64,000 nt of DNA, taken from the NCBI RefSeq assembly GCF_015706575.1, contig NW_024037074.1:25347334-25411333 (forward strand), given 5' to 3'. Under the pieces are notes generated by a model that worked only from the letters and a program-made list of their open reading frames with translations, did no database searches and had not been told where the DNA came from. The number at the start of each line of letters is the position of its first letter. The first letter of the stretch is position 1. The translations under genes and the position numbers were made by a program. The stretch comes from Patiria miniata. Taxonomy: Eukaryota > Echinodermata > Asteroidea > Valvatida > Asterinidae. Shown here piece by piece: positions 35,791 through 48,200 of the stretch.

Positions 35791-37115
35791 TGACCACTAG
35801 CTGCAGCTGATTTGACACTGATCACATCCACAATGTCACCACTAAGCACTGCAGCTGATTTGACATTGTTCATATCCATCATGTCACCACTAGGCACTGC
35901 AGCTGATTTGACATTGTTCATATCCATCATGTCACCACTAGACACTGCAGCTGATTTGACATTGTTCATATCATGACACCACCAGGCTCTGCTGCTGATT
36001 TGGCATTGTTCATATCCATCATGTCTCCACTAGACCCTGCAGCTGATTTGACATTGTAGCATGTCACCACTAGGCACTTCAGCAGATTTGACATTGTTCA
36101 TATCCATCATGTCACCACTAGGCACTGCAGCTGATTTGACATTGTTCATTTCCATCATGTCACCACTAGGCACTGCAGCTGATTTGACATTGTTCATATC
36201 CATCATGTCACCACTAGGCACTGCAGCTGATTTGACATTGTTCATTTCCATCATGTCACCACTAGGTCCTGCAGCTGATCTGATATACATGTAGTTCATA
36301 TCCATAACGTCACCACTAGGCACTGCAGCTGATTTGACATTGTTCATATCCATCATGTCACCACTAGGCACTGCAGCTGATTTGACATTGTTCATATCCA
36401 TCATGTCACCACTAGGCACTGCAGCTGATTTGACATTGTTCATTTCCATCATGTCACCACTAGGTTCTGCAGCTGATCTGATATACATGTAGTTCATATC
36501 CATAACGTCACCACTAGGCACTGCAGCTGATTTGACATTTCATTTCCATCATGTCACCACTAGGTCCTGCAGCTGATCTGATATACATGTAGTTCATATC
36601 CATAACGTCACCACTAGGCACTGCAGCTGATTTGACATTGTTCATATCCATCATGTCACCACTAGGTCCTGCAGCTGATCTGATATACATGTAGTTCATA
36701 TCCATAACGTCACCACTAGGCACTGCAGCTGATTTGACATTGTTCATATCCATCATGTCACCACTAGGCACTGCAGCTGATTTGACATTGTTCATATCCA
36801 TAACGTCACCACTAGGCACTGCAGCTGATTTGACATTGTTCATATCCATCATGTCACCACTAGGCACTGCAGCTGATTTGACATTGTTCATATCCATCAT
36901 GTCACCACTAGGCACTGCAGCTGATTTGACACTGTTCATATCCATCATGTCACCACAAAGGGCTGCAGCTGATTTGACATTGTTCATATCCATCATGTCA
37001 CCACTAAGCACTGCAGCTGATTTGGCATTATTCATATCCATCATGTCACCACTAGGCACTGCAGCTGATTTGACATTCTTCATGCATCATGTCACCACTG
37101 AGCACTGCAGGTGAT
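35791..37115. repeat. 48-bp minisatellite, about 27 units
   Basis: The unit contains GTCACCACTAGGCACTGCAG and CTGATTTGACATTGTTCATA. Some units carry a 3-bp longer variant with ATATACATGTAG. The 48-bp period keeps frames open on both strands (16-residue motif VPSGDMMDMNNVKSAA on minus), but stops and unit-length changes break them. It lies between two copies of the same LINE 3' end, so it probably grew from that LINE's own 3' tail. Confidence 0.9.
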
Positions 37116-37755
37116 TTGACATTGTCCATCTGCTCTCAGACCAGATCCGAGAAGCCCAAGAGTTTTTGAGCTGAGTTTAAATACCTTGGGTCCATAATGC
37201 AGAGTACGGAGGATGAAGACCAGAAAAGCCCTCACTTGGAGAGCCCTCAGTGACATGAGCAAGATCTGGAGGTCCCGCCTATAGTATTAAGGAAGGTCAA
37301 GCTGAGGTTCTTCCACGCTACCATCAAAACTGTTCTCCTTGCTACGGGTGTGAGGTATAGACCCTCACTTAAAGTTCCCTTCATGGGTGCTATACAAGGA
37401 TGATCCAGGGTATCCTAAATGCCAGCTGGAGGACGCACACAACCAACGAGTAGCTGTATGGAATCTCCCCAGGATGCCCATGAATATCCAGGAGCCGAGA
37501 ATGCGCCTAGCTTGCTGGTCACTGCTACCAGCATCCTGAGCTGCCAATAAACAAGGTGACCTTTGGTAACCCACTCATGGCAAGCTGTAGCGGGGGGACC
37601 AGTGAAGATGGTCAACCTGATGAAAGTCGACACCAAGGAAGAGCTGACCAGCTGTATGGGCCACAATGACGCTTGGCGTGTCAGGCATTGTGCTCATCTC
37701 AGGCTAGGCCTGTTTGAGTTGACGAACTTACTAATTGACTGACTGACCACTAGAC
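37116..37755 (+). pseudogene. second copy of the LINE 3' end
   Basis: Matches 35037-35790 (CTGCTCTCAGACCAGATCCG, AAATACCTTGGGTCCATAAT, TACCAGCATCCTGAGCTGCC) but lacks about 120 bases after GAGCTGAG. It ends in TGACTGACTGACC and the minisatellite, like the first copy. Confidence 0.8.
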
Positions 37756-37879
37756 ACTGCAGCTGATTTGACATTGACCATATCCACAATGTCACCACTA
37801 GGCACTGCAGCTGATTTGACATTGTTCTTATCCATCATGTCCCCACTAGGCACTGCAGCTGATTTGGCATTGTTCATAT
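37756..37879. repeat. minisatellite remainder left of the solo LTR
   Basis: Two to three units of the 48-bp repeat. The continuation after the LTR is at 38468-38560. Confidence 0.8.
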
Positions 37880-38467
37880 TGTAACATACAGAATTTTGCT
37901 ATAGTCTTTTGGGGTAGCTGTGGCTAGGAGCAGGATAAACGTCGACTACGAAGACTATACAAAGACACACTGGTAATGACTATGAGCTCAGCTATATGGA
38001 AAACTGGTTTATTTTTAAGAACTCAATATTCTACCGGTATTGTGTATGTACAGAAGTAGAAGACGGAAGACAGAATATCGTAGATAAAGACTGGCCAAAG
38101 CATATTGCTGAATCAGCTTATGGCTATGCCTCTGGTTTCCCAGGGAGAAGAAGGAGAACTCAATGAAAGTGGGAAAATGTGGACATTTTATACAGATTCA
38201 GAGGGACCACTTTAGGTGAAAATAGGAGATGATGTCATATAAGGAAAACATAACTTATGTGACATCATTTCTGAGTAAAGGTAGACTGACCATGGACTGA
38301 CGTAATGGTCAGTCTGGGAAGTACACTTTTGATGTCATTTTTAAATCACAGTCTTGGTATGCTGTAGGTGTGTTGCTTGGAAAAGAGTGACGTGAAGACC
38401 TTGGGGTGTAATGTGGAACACCTGTGGTGAGAGTTGTATCAGGGACAGTCCAAATTTCGGTCTTACA
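37880..38467. mobile_element. solo LTR, probably Ty3/gypsy type (fossil)
   Basis: 588 bp starting TGTAACATACAG and ending GGTCTTACA, with TG...CA ends, flanked by ATAT on both sides (37876-37879, 38468-38471). It lies inside a minisatellite unit, whose text resumes after it. No internal retroviral-type genes are present. The solo form arises by recombination between the two LTRs of a full element. The intact duplication suggests moderate to young age. Confidence 0.65.
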
Positions 38468-38560
38468 ATATCCATTGTGCCACCACTAGGCACTGCACCT
38501 GATTTGACATATTGTTCATATATCCATCATGTCACCACACTAGACACTGCAAACTTTTGA
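38468..38560. repeat. minisatellite remainder right of the solo LTR
   Basis: One to two diverged units (CCACCACTAGGCACTGCACC, ATGTCACCACACTAGACACT) ending about 140 bases before the first recognised GTPBP3 exon. Confidence 0.75.
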
Positions 38561-38701
38561 GCCAATTTGAATCAGTTAAAAATAATTGTGTTCTCTGTAA
38601 CCATGTTTGCCATGTCTTGTTGCATTTAAAAGTCTCTCTCTGAATTATTGTTATATGGCATTACTGATATACATACATTTACTGTTTTTACCGTTTTACA
38701 G

Positions 38702-39268
38702 GCATGGCAGTGAGTACCAAGCACTTCCAACTGCTTCAAAGAAGGTGTGGTGTGCATTTTCTAAAGACTTTATACAGCACATTTATATGCAGGAGACTTT
38801 CTGTAGTGTGTTGTCATGCCAATCCTTACCAAACCGAGGGTTGGACTTGGAAAAGTGCAAAGTTATTAGGAACAGTTCCCTCATTACGTATTCTCCAACG
38901 ATGGTTTCACATACCAGTCAACCAGCACTACCAGTCCAGAGGCGAAACTGGCAAATTTGCTTCAGAATCACAGAGCATTCTGGGTGGACGGCCATTCAAA
39001 GCAAAAAGTAGTCACCAATCACAGAGAGCCTCAACATCAGCACAGGCTACTGAGGACATTTCCCAAGACACCATATTTGCATTGTCCTCTGGGCAGGGGA
39101 AATGCGGAGTGGCAGTCATCCGTGTCTCAGGCCCTGGGGCCTCCAAAGCTCTGTTGGCCGTCACCAAAATGGCCAATCTCCCAGAGGCTAAGAAAGTGCA
39201 TTTGAGGAGATTGTACAACCCGACAGATGGGGAGACTGTGGACAAAGGACTCATAGTCTGGCTACCGG
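38702..39268 (+). CDS. GTPBP3: GTPBP3 exon with start codon
   Basis: Acceptor TTTTACAG ends at 38701; ATG at 38704; donor GG|GTCAGT; ends in phase 1. It encodes [14 protein letters not shown], an arginine-rich and weakly acidic leader fit for mitochondrial import, then the start of the TrmE N domain ([20 protein letters not shown]) to LIVWLPG. The leader of about 122 residues is about three times the human one. A later in-frame start is possible, but ATG 38704 is the first after the acceptor. Confidence 0.9.
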
Positions 39269-42200
39269 GTCAGTTAAGTTTCTTATTAATACTTCATGCA
39301 CAATTTGAGGATGTAACTTTTTAGTTTTAAAAAGGTAAACAATCTAAATCCATTAACAAATTTCACAAAACGTTAAAACGAAACCCAAAATGTTAAAAGA
39401 GGACCTACATTCATGTGGTCTTCCTTTGAGTTAAACATATAGCACAAATAATTAACGATTTTTTAAACCTTTTAAAACGATTAACGATAATTAAAACCTA
39501 TTTCATTTACAAAACCTCGAAGCACCGCAATGCTTTTCGTGGTACGTACATGTACACATAGTTAAGTTTTGACTGCCTGCTATTTATTATGTCAATCATT
39601 GTTGATTTATTATGCCAAATTAATATTTGCTAAATGTGTACAAAATTAAATGCAAAGTCACATCCTTAACACATCTTCGGCCAATGCCTCTTCTTTCATT
39701 AGTCAAAGTACCAGCATGTTAGGGCAGTGAAAGTAAGTAACTCCCAAAAGCAAAAATCAAGTAGTGCTCATTACCCCAAGCATGTCAAAGGTACATCAAA
39801 GTTTATTTGGTAGATGTAGACTCAACCATGCAACAATGTTGAAACCTTCACGACAAAATTATGTGTGCATTGTTAGCTACATCATCAGGACTAGTTGTTT
39901 CTAATTTCCCAGTCAATCTCTTTATACATTTGTCTGGAGGAGAAAAAAACATCAAGTAAGTAATCAGTAACTGTCAGTTGTTAGGAAAACCTTAACCCTA
40001 ACCCCCTAGGCCCTTGTTGCTTACAACCATCCTCAATCCTCCAAAATCCTCCAAAATTTTGCAACTCCGCCTAAATTTTTCAAAATTGTCAGACAGTCCT
40101 GCCTCAAAATGCATTCATCCTCAATCCTCCAAAATCCTCCTCATCCCAAGACTTTGCACTCGTGTTTAAATGAAGGATAACCAACGCCAAATCCTTCAAA
40201 TCATCAGACAGTCCTGCCTCAAAATGCATTCATCCTCAATCCTCCAAAATCCTCTTGTGCTTCAATCACCATTCATCCTCAATCCTCCAAAATCCTCATG
40301 TGCTTCAATCACCATTCATCCTCAATCCTCCAGAATCCTCATTTGATTCAATCACCATTCATCCTCAATCATCTAGAATCCTCCAAAACCGCCAGGAGGA
40401 TTTTGGAGGAGTGAGGTGGGTTAGGGTTAAAGACATATAACTTGCTGGGGAGTACAAGCAACCTCAGAGCTATCCTTGTAGGGATAGCACCAATAACATA
40501 CATGTACTGCCTCTGCTTGCATTCATAATGCTGTTTATAAACTGATTTATTAGGACCACAGAGCTTTACTGGTGAGGACGTTTGTGAGTTTCATGTCCAC
40601 GGTGGGTCTGCTGTTGTCACGGCAATGCACTCCGCCCTGGATGCGATCCCTGGCCTAAGACACGCTGAGCCTGGGGAGTTCACTAAGCGGTAAATACATG
40701 GTACACGGAAGCAGGGCATGGTGGGGTTGTAGAATTTCATTGGTCCATTCCGTTGGGTATTTTAAAGCTATAGTCCATCATTTGTAATTAGTGCATTTTG
40801 TTCGTTTGAAGCAACAAAAGTGTTCAAAATCTAATAAAGGATACTGAGCAACTAACCTGATGAAGTTTCAGCTAAGCTGAAAAACAGCATTCTAAGATCT
40901 CAATTCAAATCAAAAGTTACTGAATCATGTTTTGAATTGTTTTGTAATTGCAGCTATACGCAGCGTCGCGCACTGATCCGACGAATTATAACAACCGCGC
41001 GCGCGTGTGCGTCATTCCAATACTTGTGCGCGCTGCGCTGAATAACAAAACGAACTACTAATTTAAATTTTCCTACGGTGCTTCTTAAGAATCACCGTTG
41101 GAAATGCCTTCTTTCGTTGATTACTTCAAAATGACAGCTTCCCAGAAAGAATAATTTCACAGGGAGTTTAGTTCCCTTACTATCTTTCAACCAAGTTTGT
41201 TTTCCAACAGTAATTACGCCAGTTACTTTTCGGATGGCTGCAAATGATGGACTATAGCTTTAAGGTTGACATGGAGAGTCGACTGTGTCGAGTGCAAGTA
41301 TAGTAAAGCCTTGGGTTTTTTTCAAATATGGCTGGCTGAACAATCACGCAATAAGGATGAGAAAGTTGCATACAAAGAAAAAATTGGCTTCATACTGGTA
41401 GAATGTTAAAAAAAAAAAGAGCAAAATTCAGAAACTAGCATCCTTTTCTAAACTGTAGTTTGATTGTAGGATTTGCACACATTTGGTCTGTAATCTGTCA
41501 AGGATGGTGTAGGCTGGTTGTGCATTTTATTTTCATTCTGCAATCTCATGTGATACCAAAGTGCCTTCACTTGACTCTGCCATGGATACGACGGCCTGTA
41601 ATTCAGACTGTATGCTTGCATTCCCTGCCCCTTTTTTTCACTCTGTGTGTAATGATAAACCTGCACCATCAAAGTGCTATATTTTGTATTATATAACTGA
41701 CATACAGATCCTTGTCATTTGATTGGTGGAACTCACATCACGTGACATTCATTCTCGCTCCCATTCACGCCAGGGCTCAAAAGTCCCATTTGCCCATGGT
41801 GAATGGGATTTACTTTTCAACAGTAGGATCATACTTGTTGCATGACGCAGTATTTGTGTGCGCAAATGCATGCTGGCGTGCGCGTTGAGTGTTGTGCGTA
41901 ATGCGTATTGTTCCCAAGAGCCAATACCGTAGCTACAGAGTTGGGTTCACACATTCCATGAAGGCATGCATGGTTTGGAAGTTTGAAATACATTTCCCAC
42001 CAATTTTGTATTGAAATAGAAGTTCATTTTAAAGGGAAAATACAACATTTGCAAACATCAAAAAATAAAACTACCAAATCATTTTGAAATACCTTGCTGG
42101 ACTGTTAGTGAATGACAGTGTAAAGCATCCTGTAAAATCATGGCATCTGGTATACTGTCATTTTCAAGAAAAGTGGTATTTTTGTATCAATTTCCAACGC

Positions 42201-45200
42201 TGGTCGGCTGACCAGCGTTGGAAAAAACTGGCTTTTTTTCAAATACTGGCCCCAATTGACCATCGCACTTGTTTGCAATTGATTACACACCTATGAACGG
42301 GTACAAGCCAGCTAGACTGGTTCCCTGACCTTACAATTCCCCAATAGATGTAAACTGCTCTGTTTCTTCTTATATGGAGTCAGGGAACCAGACTACTGGA
42401 AAATGATTGTTTTTCTTGGTTTTTATAGCATTTTCGAACCCAAAACCTCAAAAAAGTCAGTGTAACTATATTTGCTATATATTTCCAACCCCCCAATTCC
42501 ATCCATTTATGAAAATTACAGCAAAAGCAAATGATGTATATTCCCTTTAACCGTAAATCAAATGACAAGCAATTCTATGTCAGTTATAAAACAAATATTG
42601 AGTGGCTTTAAATTGTGAAATGGGAGAAATTATCTCTTGGTAAAATCTGGACTTTTCCATTTTCACGAGGCGAAAAGTCCGGATTTTACATTGTGATAAT
42701 ATTCCTCCCATGCCACTGTGAGCCACTCAATATTTGTATAAAAGCTCTTGTAAGTAGGTCCACCACTGAAACAGCAATTTGCATGCTGAACCTTACTATC
42801 CTGATCACTGTTATGTCCGGCCGCTGATACTGTGAGATCTTTAGGGGTCTCCCAAACCTTGGCCTTATCCCTGCTTTGGCGTCATCTCTGGTTTCAGAAT
42901 CATATGTAGAATTAAGAGACATTGATCAAATGAAATTACTCCAAAACGTTTGGCCTCATATTATTGCATTAATGTACCATTGTACCTAAAGATCAACAGT
43001 GGAAAACTGAATTCTTGAGCCAAACCTGATATGAAGCCAAGGTTTTGAATACGCCCCTCGATGTTTGTTTCTCTCTCCAGGGCATTTTTAAATGGTAAAT
43101 TAGACTTGACTGAGGTGGAAGGTCTGGGAGATTTGATCCAGGCTGAGACAGAAGCCCAGAGACGTCAGGCTTTGCGGCAGATGGAGGGAGACCTGGGCCA
43201 GTTGTATGAGGCCTGGAGGTTGCGACTCATCAAAGTAGGTGGAGTGCTTGAGACATATCCACCAGAGATGTGAAATCTCAGCTTTAAAGCTGATTTCAGC
43301 TTTTTGTTTTGGATTTCAGCTTTATTTTCCCTCACTTGCTGTGCACAAAAGTACGTATAGGAGAATTCCAAAGATAAGCTTTTTTACGCCTTTTTCAGGT
43401 GTTTTCAGCTCTTTTTATCAATGTTCACTCACACCCCTGATCTACATGTACATTGTTCAGCAGGAGGACGTCGGATTGAGTCTCACATTAGCAAGCTTGT
43501 CAATTGCTCGTCAATTGCTTTTTTTTCCACAAGTTCTCGGACGGCATGTACCAGTGTTTCCCCTGGCTAATGAACTGAGCGAGGTGGTAACAAGATGATT
43601 GAAACAAAATTTATGCAGTCTGCAAACTGAAAAGAATGCAGCACTCACAGAAATGTGCGATGATTCCAAAAACACATCGAAACTGTGAGTTCTTGATACA
43701 TGGAGGTAAAGGAAAACGCTCATATATGATACAAAATGATTTTTTTTCAATTGATATTTCCTTTATTGTAAATCTTCACAGCAAGGTGGTGATATTGGCA
43801 AAAATTGAGCGAGGTGGTCACTGAAAGTAGCGAGGTGGGCCACCTCACGTTTGAATGGGCAGGGGAAACACATGTACACAGTGCTTATAAAATTGCGTGG
43901 GTGATTTAATGTAGAATTTTCAGGGAAGGTTGAAAAACAGCATACGATAATTCATAAATGCCAGCTCATGGGGCTGCTGATCATTGGTTCGTGAGTGACT
44001 TTGTCATGCACGCGCACGCACCACTGATAACTAGCCCCCATTGGCTGCACACTACCTATTGCTAGTTTTATTGCATCCCGTGCTATATGAGAACCGCAAT
44101 CTGAATGCTCATGTTGTCTTTTGAACAACTTTCATTCAACTTTCAATCAATCAACTTTCAATCTATGGCGTCCCCTTGCTTGCCGTACTTAAAACCAAAA
44201 CATTTGTGTTTTACAGTGTGTTGCGCATGTAGAAGCATTCATTGACTTCAGTGAAGATGAGAACATTGAAGAAGGCGTCCTGGACCAAGGTATGGAAATC
44301 AGACATATATCACTACAAGTTGGAATCTTTAAACAGGATTCAATATCTTGATGTGAGGGGAATAGTCTGATGCGAGATGATTATAGAGTCAGATGGAAAA
44401 CGTTTGTTACAAAATGAAATCTGGAATTTTCAATAGAGACAAACGAAATCATTTGTTTTAGTAGCATTTATCTACTTTTGTCCATATGGGGAGGGATGAA
44501 CATTTTATTGGGAAGATAGTGATTCATTGAATTCTCAAATTCCATCTAAAAGTTGACTGGGAAGTTGACTTTAAATTGTAACAAAGTTTTTTGGAATTAC
44601 CCCCTCCCTGTAGACGTGAAAAAAAAAGTACTAGCAGTAACTAGCAACTCATACAATTTTCAGGTGTAACCCTCCTGCTATTTAAACAGTCACAGACAGT
44701 CAAAATTCATTTCCACTTCCCCTGCTATACTTTAACAAAGGCTAGTTACCAGCAGTTTATATCAAGTGAGCAAGCACTGTGACTAGTCAAACTGGGTCAA
44801 CTGACAAAGCAGGCAATTTGTGGTCACAGCTGTTTTATCACTCGCCCAGACAGAGCAAAGCTGTATCAAGATACTTAAACAGTCCCAGCCAGTTAAATCC
44901 TGCTTTATGTAAGCTGGGAATTCTTAATTGTTGAAAACCGTCCTTTTGATTTTGGCTGAAAGGGCTACTTGGCACAGAATGTATGTTTGCATAGGAGGGT
45001 TAATGTTGGGAAATCTAACTGTAAATGCAGACCAGCCTTAAGCCCGGTTCATACTCGGCGCGAACGCGAATTTGTGACGTCATGGCAAGTATTCGCGCTG
45101 CGAATTCGCAAAAGTTGAACACATTCCAACTCGGGCGAATTTCGCAGCGAATGTTTCATGACGTCAAATTCGCTTCGCATTCGCATGAAGTATGAACCGG

Positions 45201-48200
45201 GCTTAACACTTTTCTCCGACTCCTAAAAAAACCCCAATGATTTGTTTCTATTCCTGACACCTCCCCTGTTCTGCACAAGCAAAACAAAAAAAAACTTTGT
45301 CCCTGACCCCACTCTCCTATCAGCATAATCCAATGAGAATCCTCCTTTCTTTCAGCTCAGGCTGGGGTCAAGCAGCTTGTCACAGACATACAAGCTCATC
45401 TAGATGACAATCGATGTGGTGAAAGATTGCGGAGTGGAGTCCAAGTTGCCATTATTGGACAGCCAAACGTTGGCAAGAGCTCCCTCCTTAATCTTCTGTG
45501 TAAGTGCCAATTCGTAAAATTAAGAAGAGGGGTTTTGACGTGAAATAAGTTAAGGAGAATACACGAGAAAGTGTGGATTCGTAATTTAAGAATCACGAGG
45601 CGCGAAGCGCCGAGTGAATTCGTCAATTAAGAATCCACACTTGCGAGTGTATTCTTCGACTTAAACCATTGCGTCAACAGAAGTATTGGAAAGAATGCTG
45701 CAACCTGACGCCACTTTTTTCTTCATATATCATCTCAATGAAGGCCATTTGTTGCAAAAATGATGATAAGACATGAATCTGGGACTGATAAAATGTTTCC
45801 AAAATTGTTAGGAAATACTTGAAATGACTCTCCATAGACGTTGTACACAAGTGCGGAAGTGGCGTCAAGTTGCAACGTTTTGTTTCCTGACGTGTTTAGC
45901 GTGTGTATCGACACGCAGGCTCCTTACGTCAAAATGGATAGTTCAGACGACGATTTCTTTCTGACTAAAAGTAGATTTTGCAGTGACGGCGGAAAATCTG
46001 ACAGTAAAGATGCATCGGTAATTTTCGGAAAACAAATTTTCACGCAGACGGTCCTATTCATGCTCATTATGGAGAACAATTGTCTGACATGTTTAAAGTG
46101 TGGATTCGTAATTCCGAATCCACACTTTACTAAAGATTCGTCGTTCCGAATCCACACTTTGTGACCAGTGTAAGAGATTTGTAGATCCGAATCCACACTT
46201 TTAACAATAGTGTGACGTCATAGCAATGGTTTAAAGTCATAGAGAACTCATATTGATTACCTACCTATACTTTTACTGTAGAATACCCTTCCTGCACCCT
46301 GCTTCTCTGAGAATGGGCCTTAAGAATTTTTCTTTACACGTTTGCAAAGGTCAGAGACCGGCAGCCATTGTGACCCCGATAGCAGGCACTACCAGGGACG
46401 TGATTGAATCTGCTGTCAACATCGGCGGCTACCCTGTGCTCCTCCTAGACACAGCGGGATTACGAGAGACTCAGGATGTCATAGAACAGGAAGGCGTCCG
46501 TAGGGCCAGGCAAAGGTACCTTTTAAAGCTACAGTCCATCATTTGCAGCTATCCAAAAAGTAACTGACATAATTATTGTTGAAAAACATACTTGGTTGAA
46601 AGACGGTAAGGGGACTAAACTCCCTGTGAAATTATTCTTTCTGGCAAGCTGTCATTTTGATGAAATCAATGAAAGAAGGCCGTTTCCAAGGATGCGTCTA
46701 AAGACGCATTCTTGGAATTCTCCGCCAGTAGTTCTTTTTTAATTTGGCGTTGACACGACGCACACGCGTGCACGGTTGCTATAACACGTCAGTTCAGTGC
46801 GCGACATCGCGTAGCTGCAATTGGCTGAATGAGAACGTGTCCCGGATGCTGAATTAGGGCGCAATTCAAAACAGGTCTCAGCAACTTTTGATTTGAAATC
46901 GAGATCCTAGAATATTGTTTTCTTGAAATATACAGCATTCACTGAGCTTATAGTTGTTCAGCACCCATCTTTAGATTTTGAGTACTTTTGTTGCTTCAAA
47001 GGACCATAATGCACAAATTACAAATTATGGACGCTACCTTTGTAAGTGCCAACATGAGGCTCTTAGCAGGGTCTCAATAGAGAATCGTCATTGGTCTGTA
47101 TTATTGTCATACATAAAACAGTGGTGTAGTCGAGTACATTTCAACGAGTATGAGTACAAGGCTTTTTTTTTCATGAGTACTAGCATGAATACGAGTACCC
47201 AAAAATGTACTAGTACAAGTACCGTCCACAAGTTAGGAGCAATTTTCGTTTATGTTCTCAACGGCTTTTTGTTGTCAAACTAGCAGTGATGTAGTCGAGA
47301 CCATCACAAGACCAGACACAAGACCAGTTGCAAAGTAAGCACAAGACCATACACAAGACCAGCCACAAGTAACCAGGCACTATAAATGACAAAGGGAATG
47401 CCTTTGGATGCAGTTCATTTGAATAGCTTGTATTTGAATTAAGACTGGAGGTCTTGTGTGGGTCTTGTGATGGCCTTGTGAAGGTCTTGTGAAGGTCTTG
47501 CAGGGTCTCGACTACAACACTGCAAACTAGACATTAAACAAGTGCAGATAGAAGCCTCCCAAATAATCTGAAATTGTTTTTTTCTGCATGTAGCTCTTAT
47601 AAAATTGTTTAATGTAGTCTTGCGGAAGAATGCTTGCAGGAGTACTAGTACGACTACTTTGTCTTGAGTACATGTACGAGTACCCAAAAATGAACTTCAG
47701 TGCTAGTGAGTACGAGTATCACAACATTGACATACAAAATCACTATGTTGGCAGTAATTGTTTGGCATGTATCTTATAACATTGTTTGTTTTCTACAGGG
47801 CTGAAAATGCTGACTTGACCATCATTATGACGGAAGCAAGTGACATCATCAGTAACATAGCCTCCTCAACAAGCAATAGCCATGATAGACTCTCCACCAT
47901 CTTGGAAAAGAGGCTTCAGGAGACAGAGACTTTGACCTCTGAACCGACCCAGGGGTCATCACCGTCCGGGGATTCCATTCCTGGTGACGGGGGGTTTCAG
48001 AACTCCTCAATCGTTGTCATCAATAAATCGGATCTTGTTGATGTTGATTGTATGGATACCCTCACATCCATAGAATCGGCACTTTGTCAGAAACATGACA
48101 AGAAGAATGAAGTACAGAAGAGATCAGTCTGCATCATGTCCTGCACAACAGGCCAGGGAATGGACCACTTTCTGGAGATCTTGAGGGGCAAAGTTGAGGC

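Noticed and set aside
35565-37083. Minus-strand frames with a 16-residue repeat (VPSGDMMDMNNVKSAA)
   Set aside because: A 48-bp minisatellite keeps frames open by chance. It is broken by stops and unit-length changes and lies between LINE tails.
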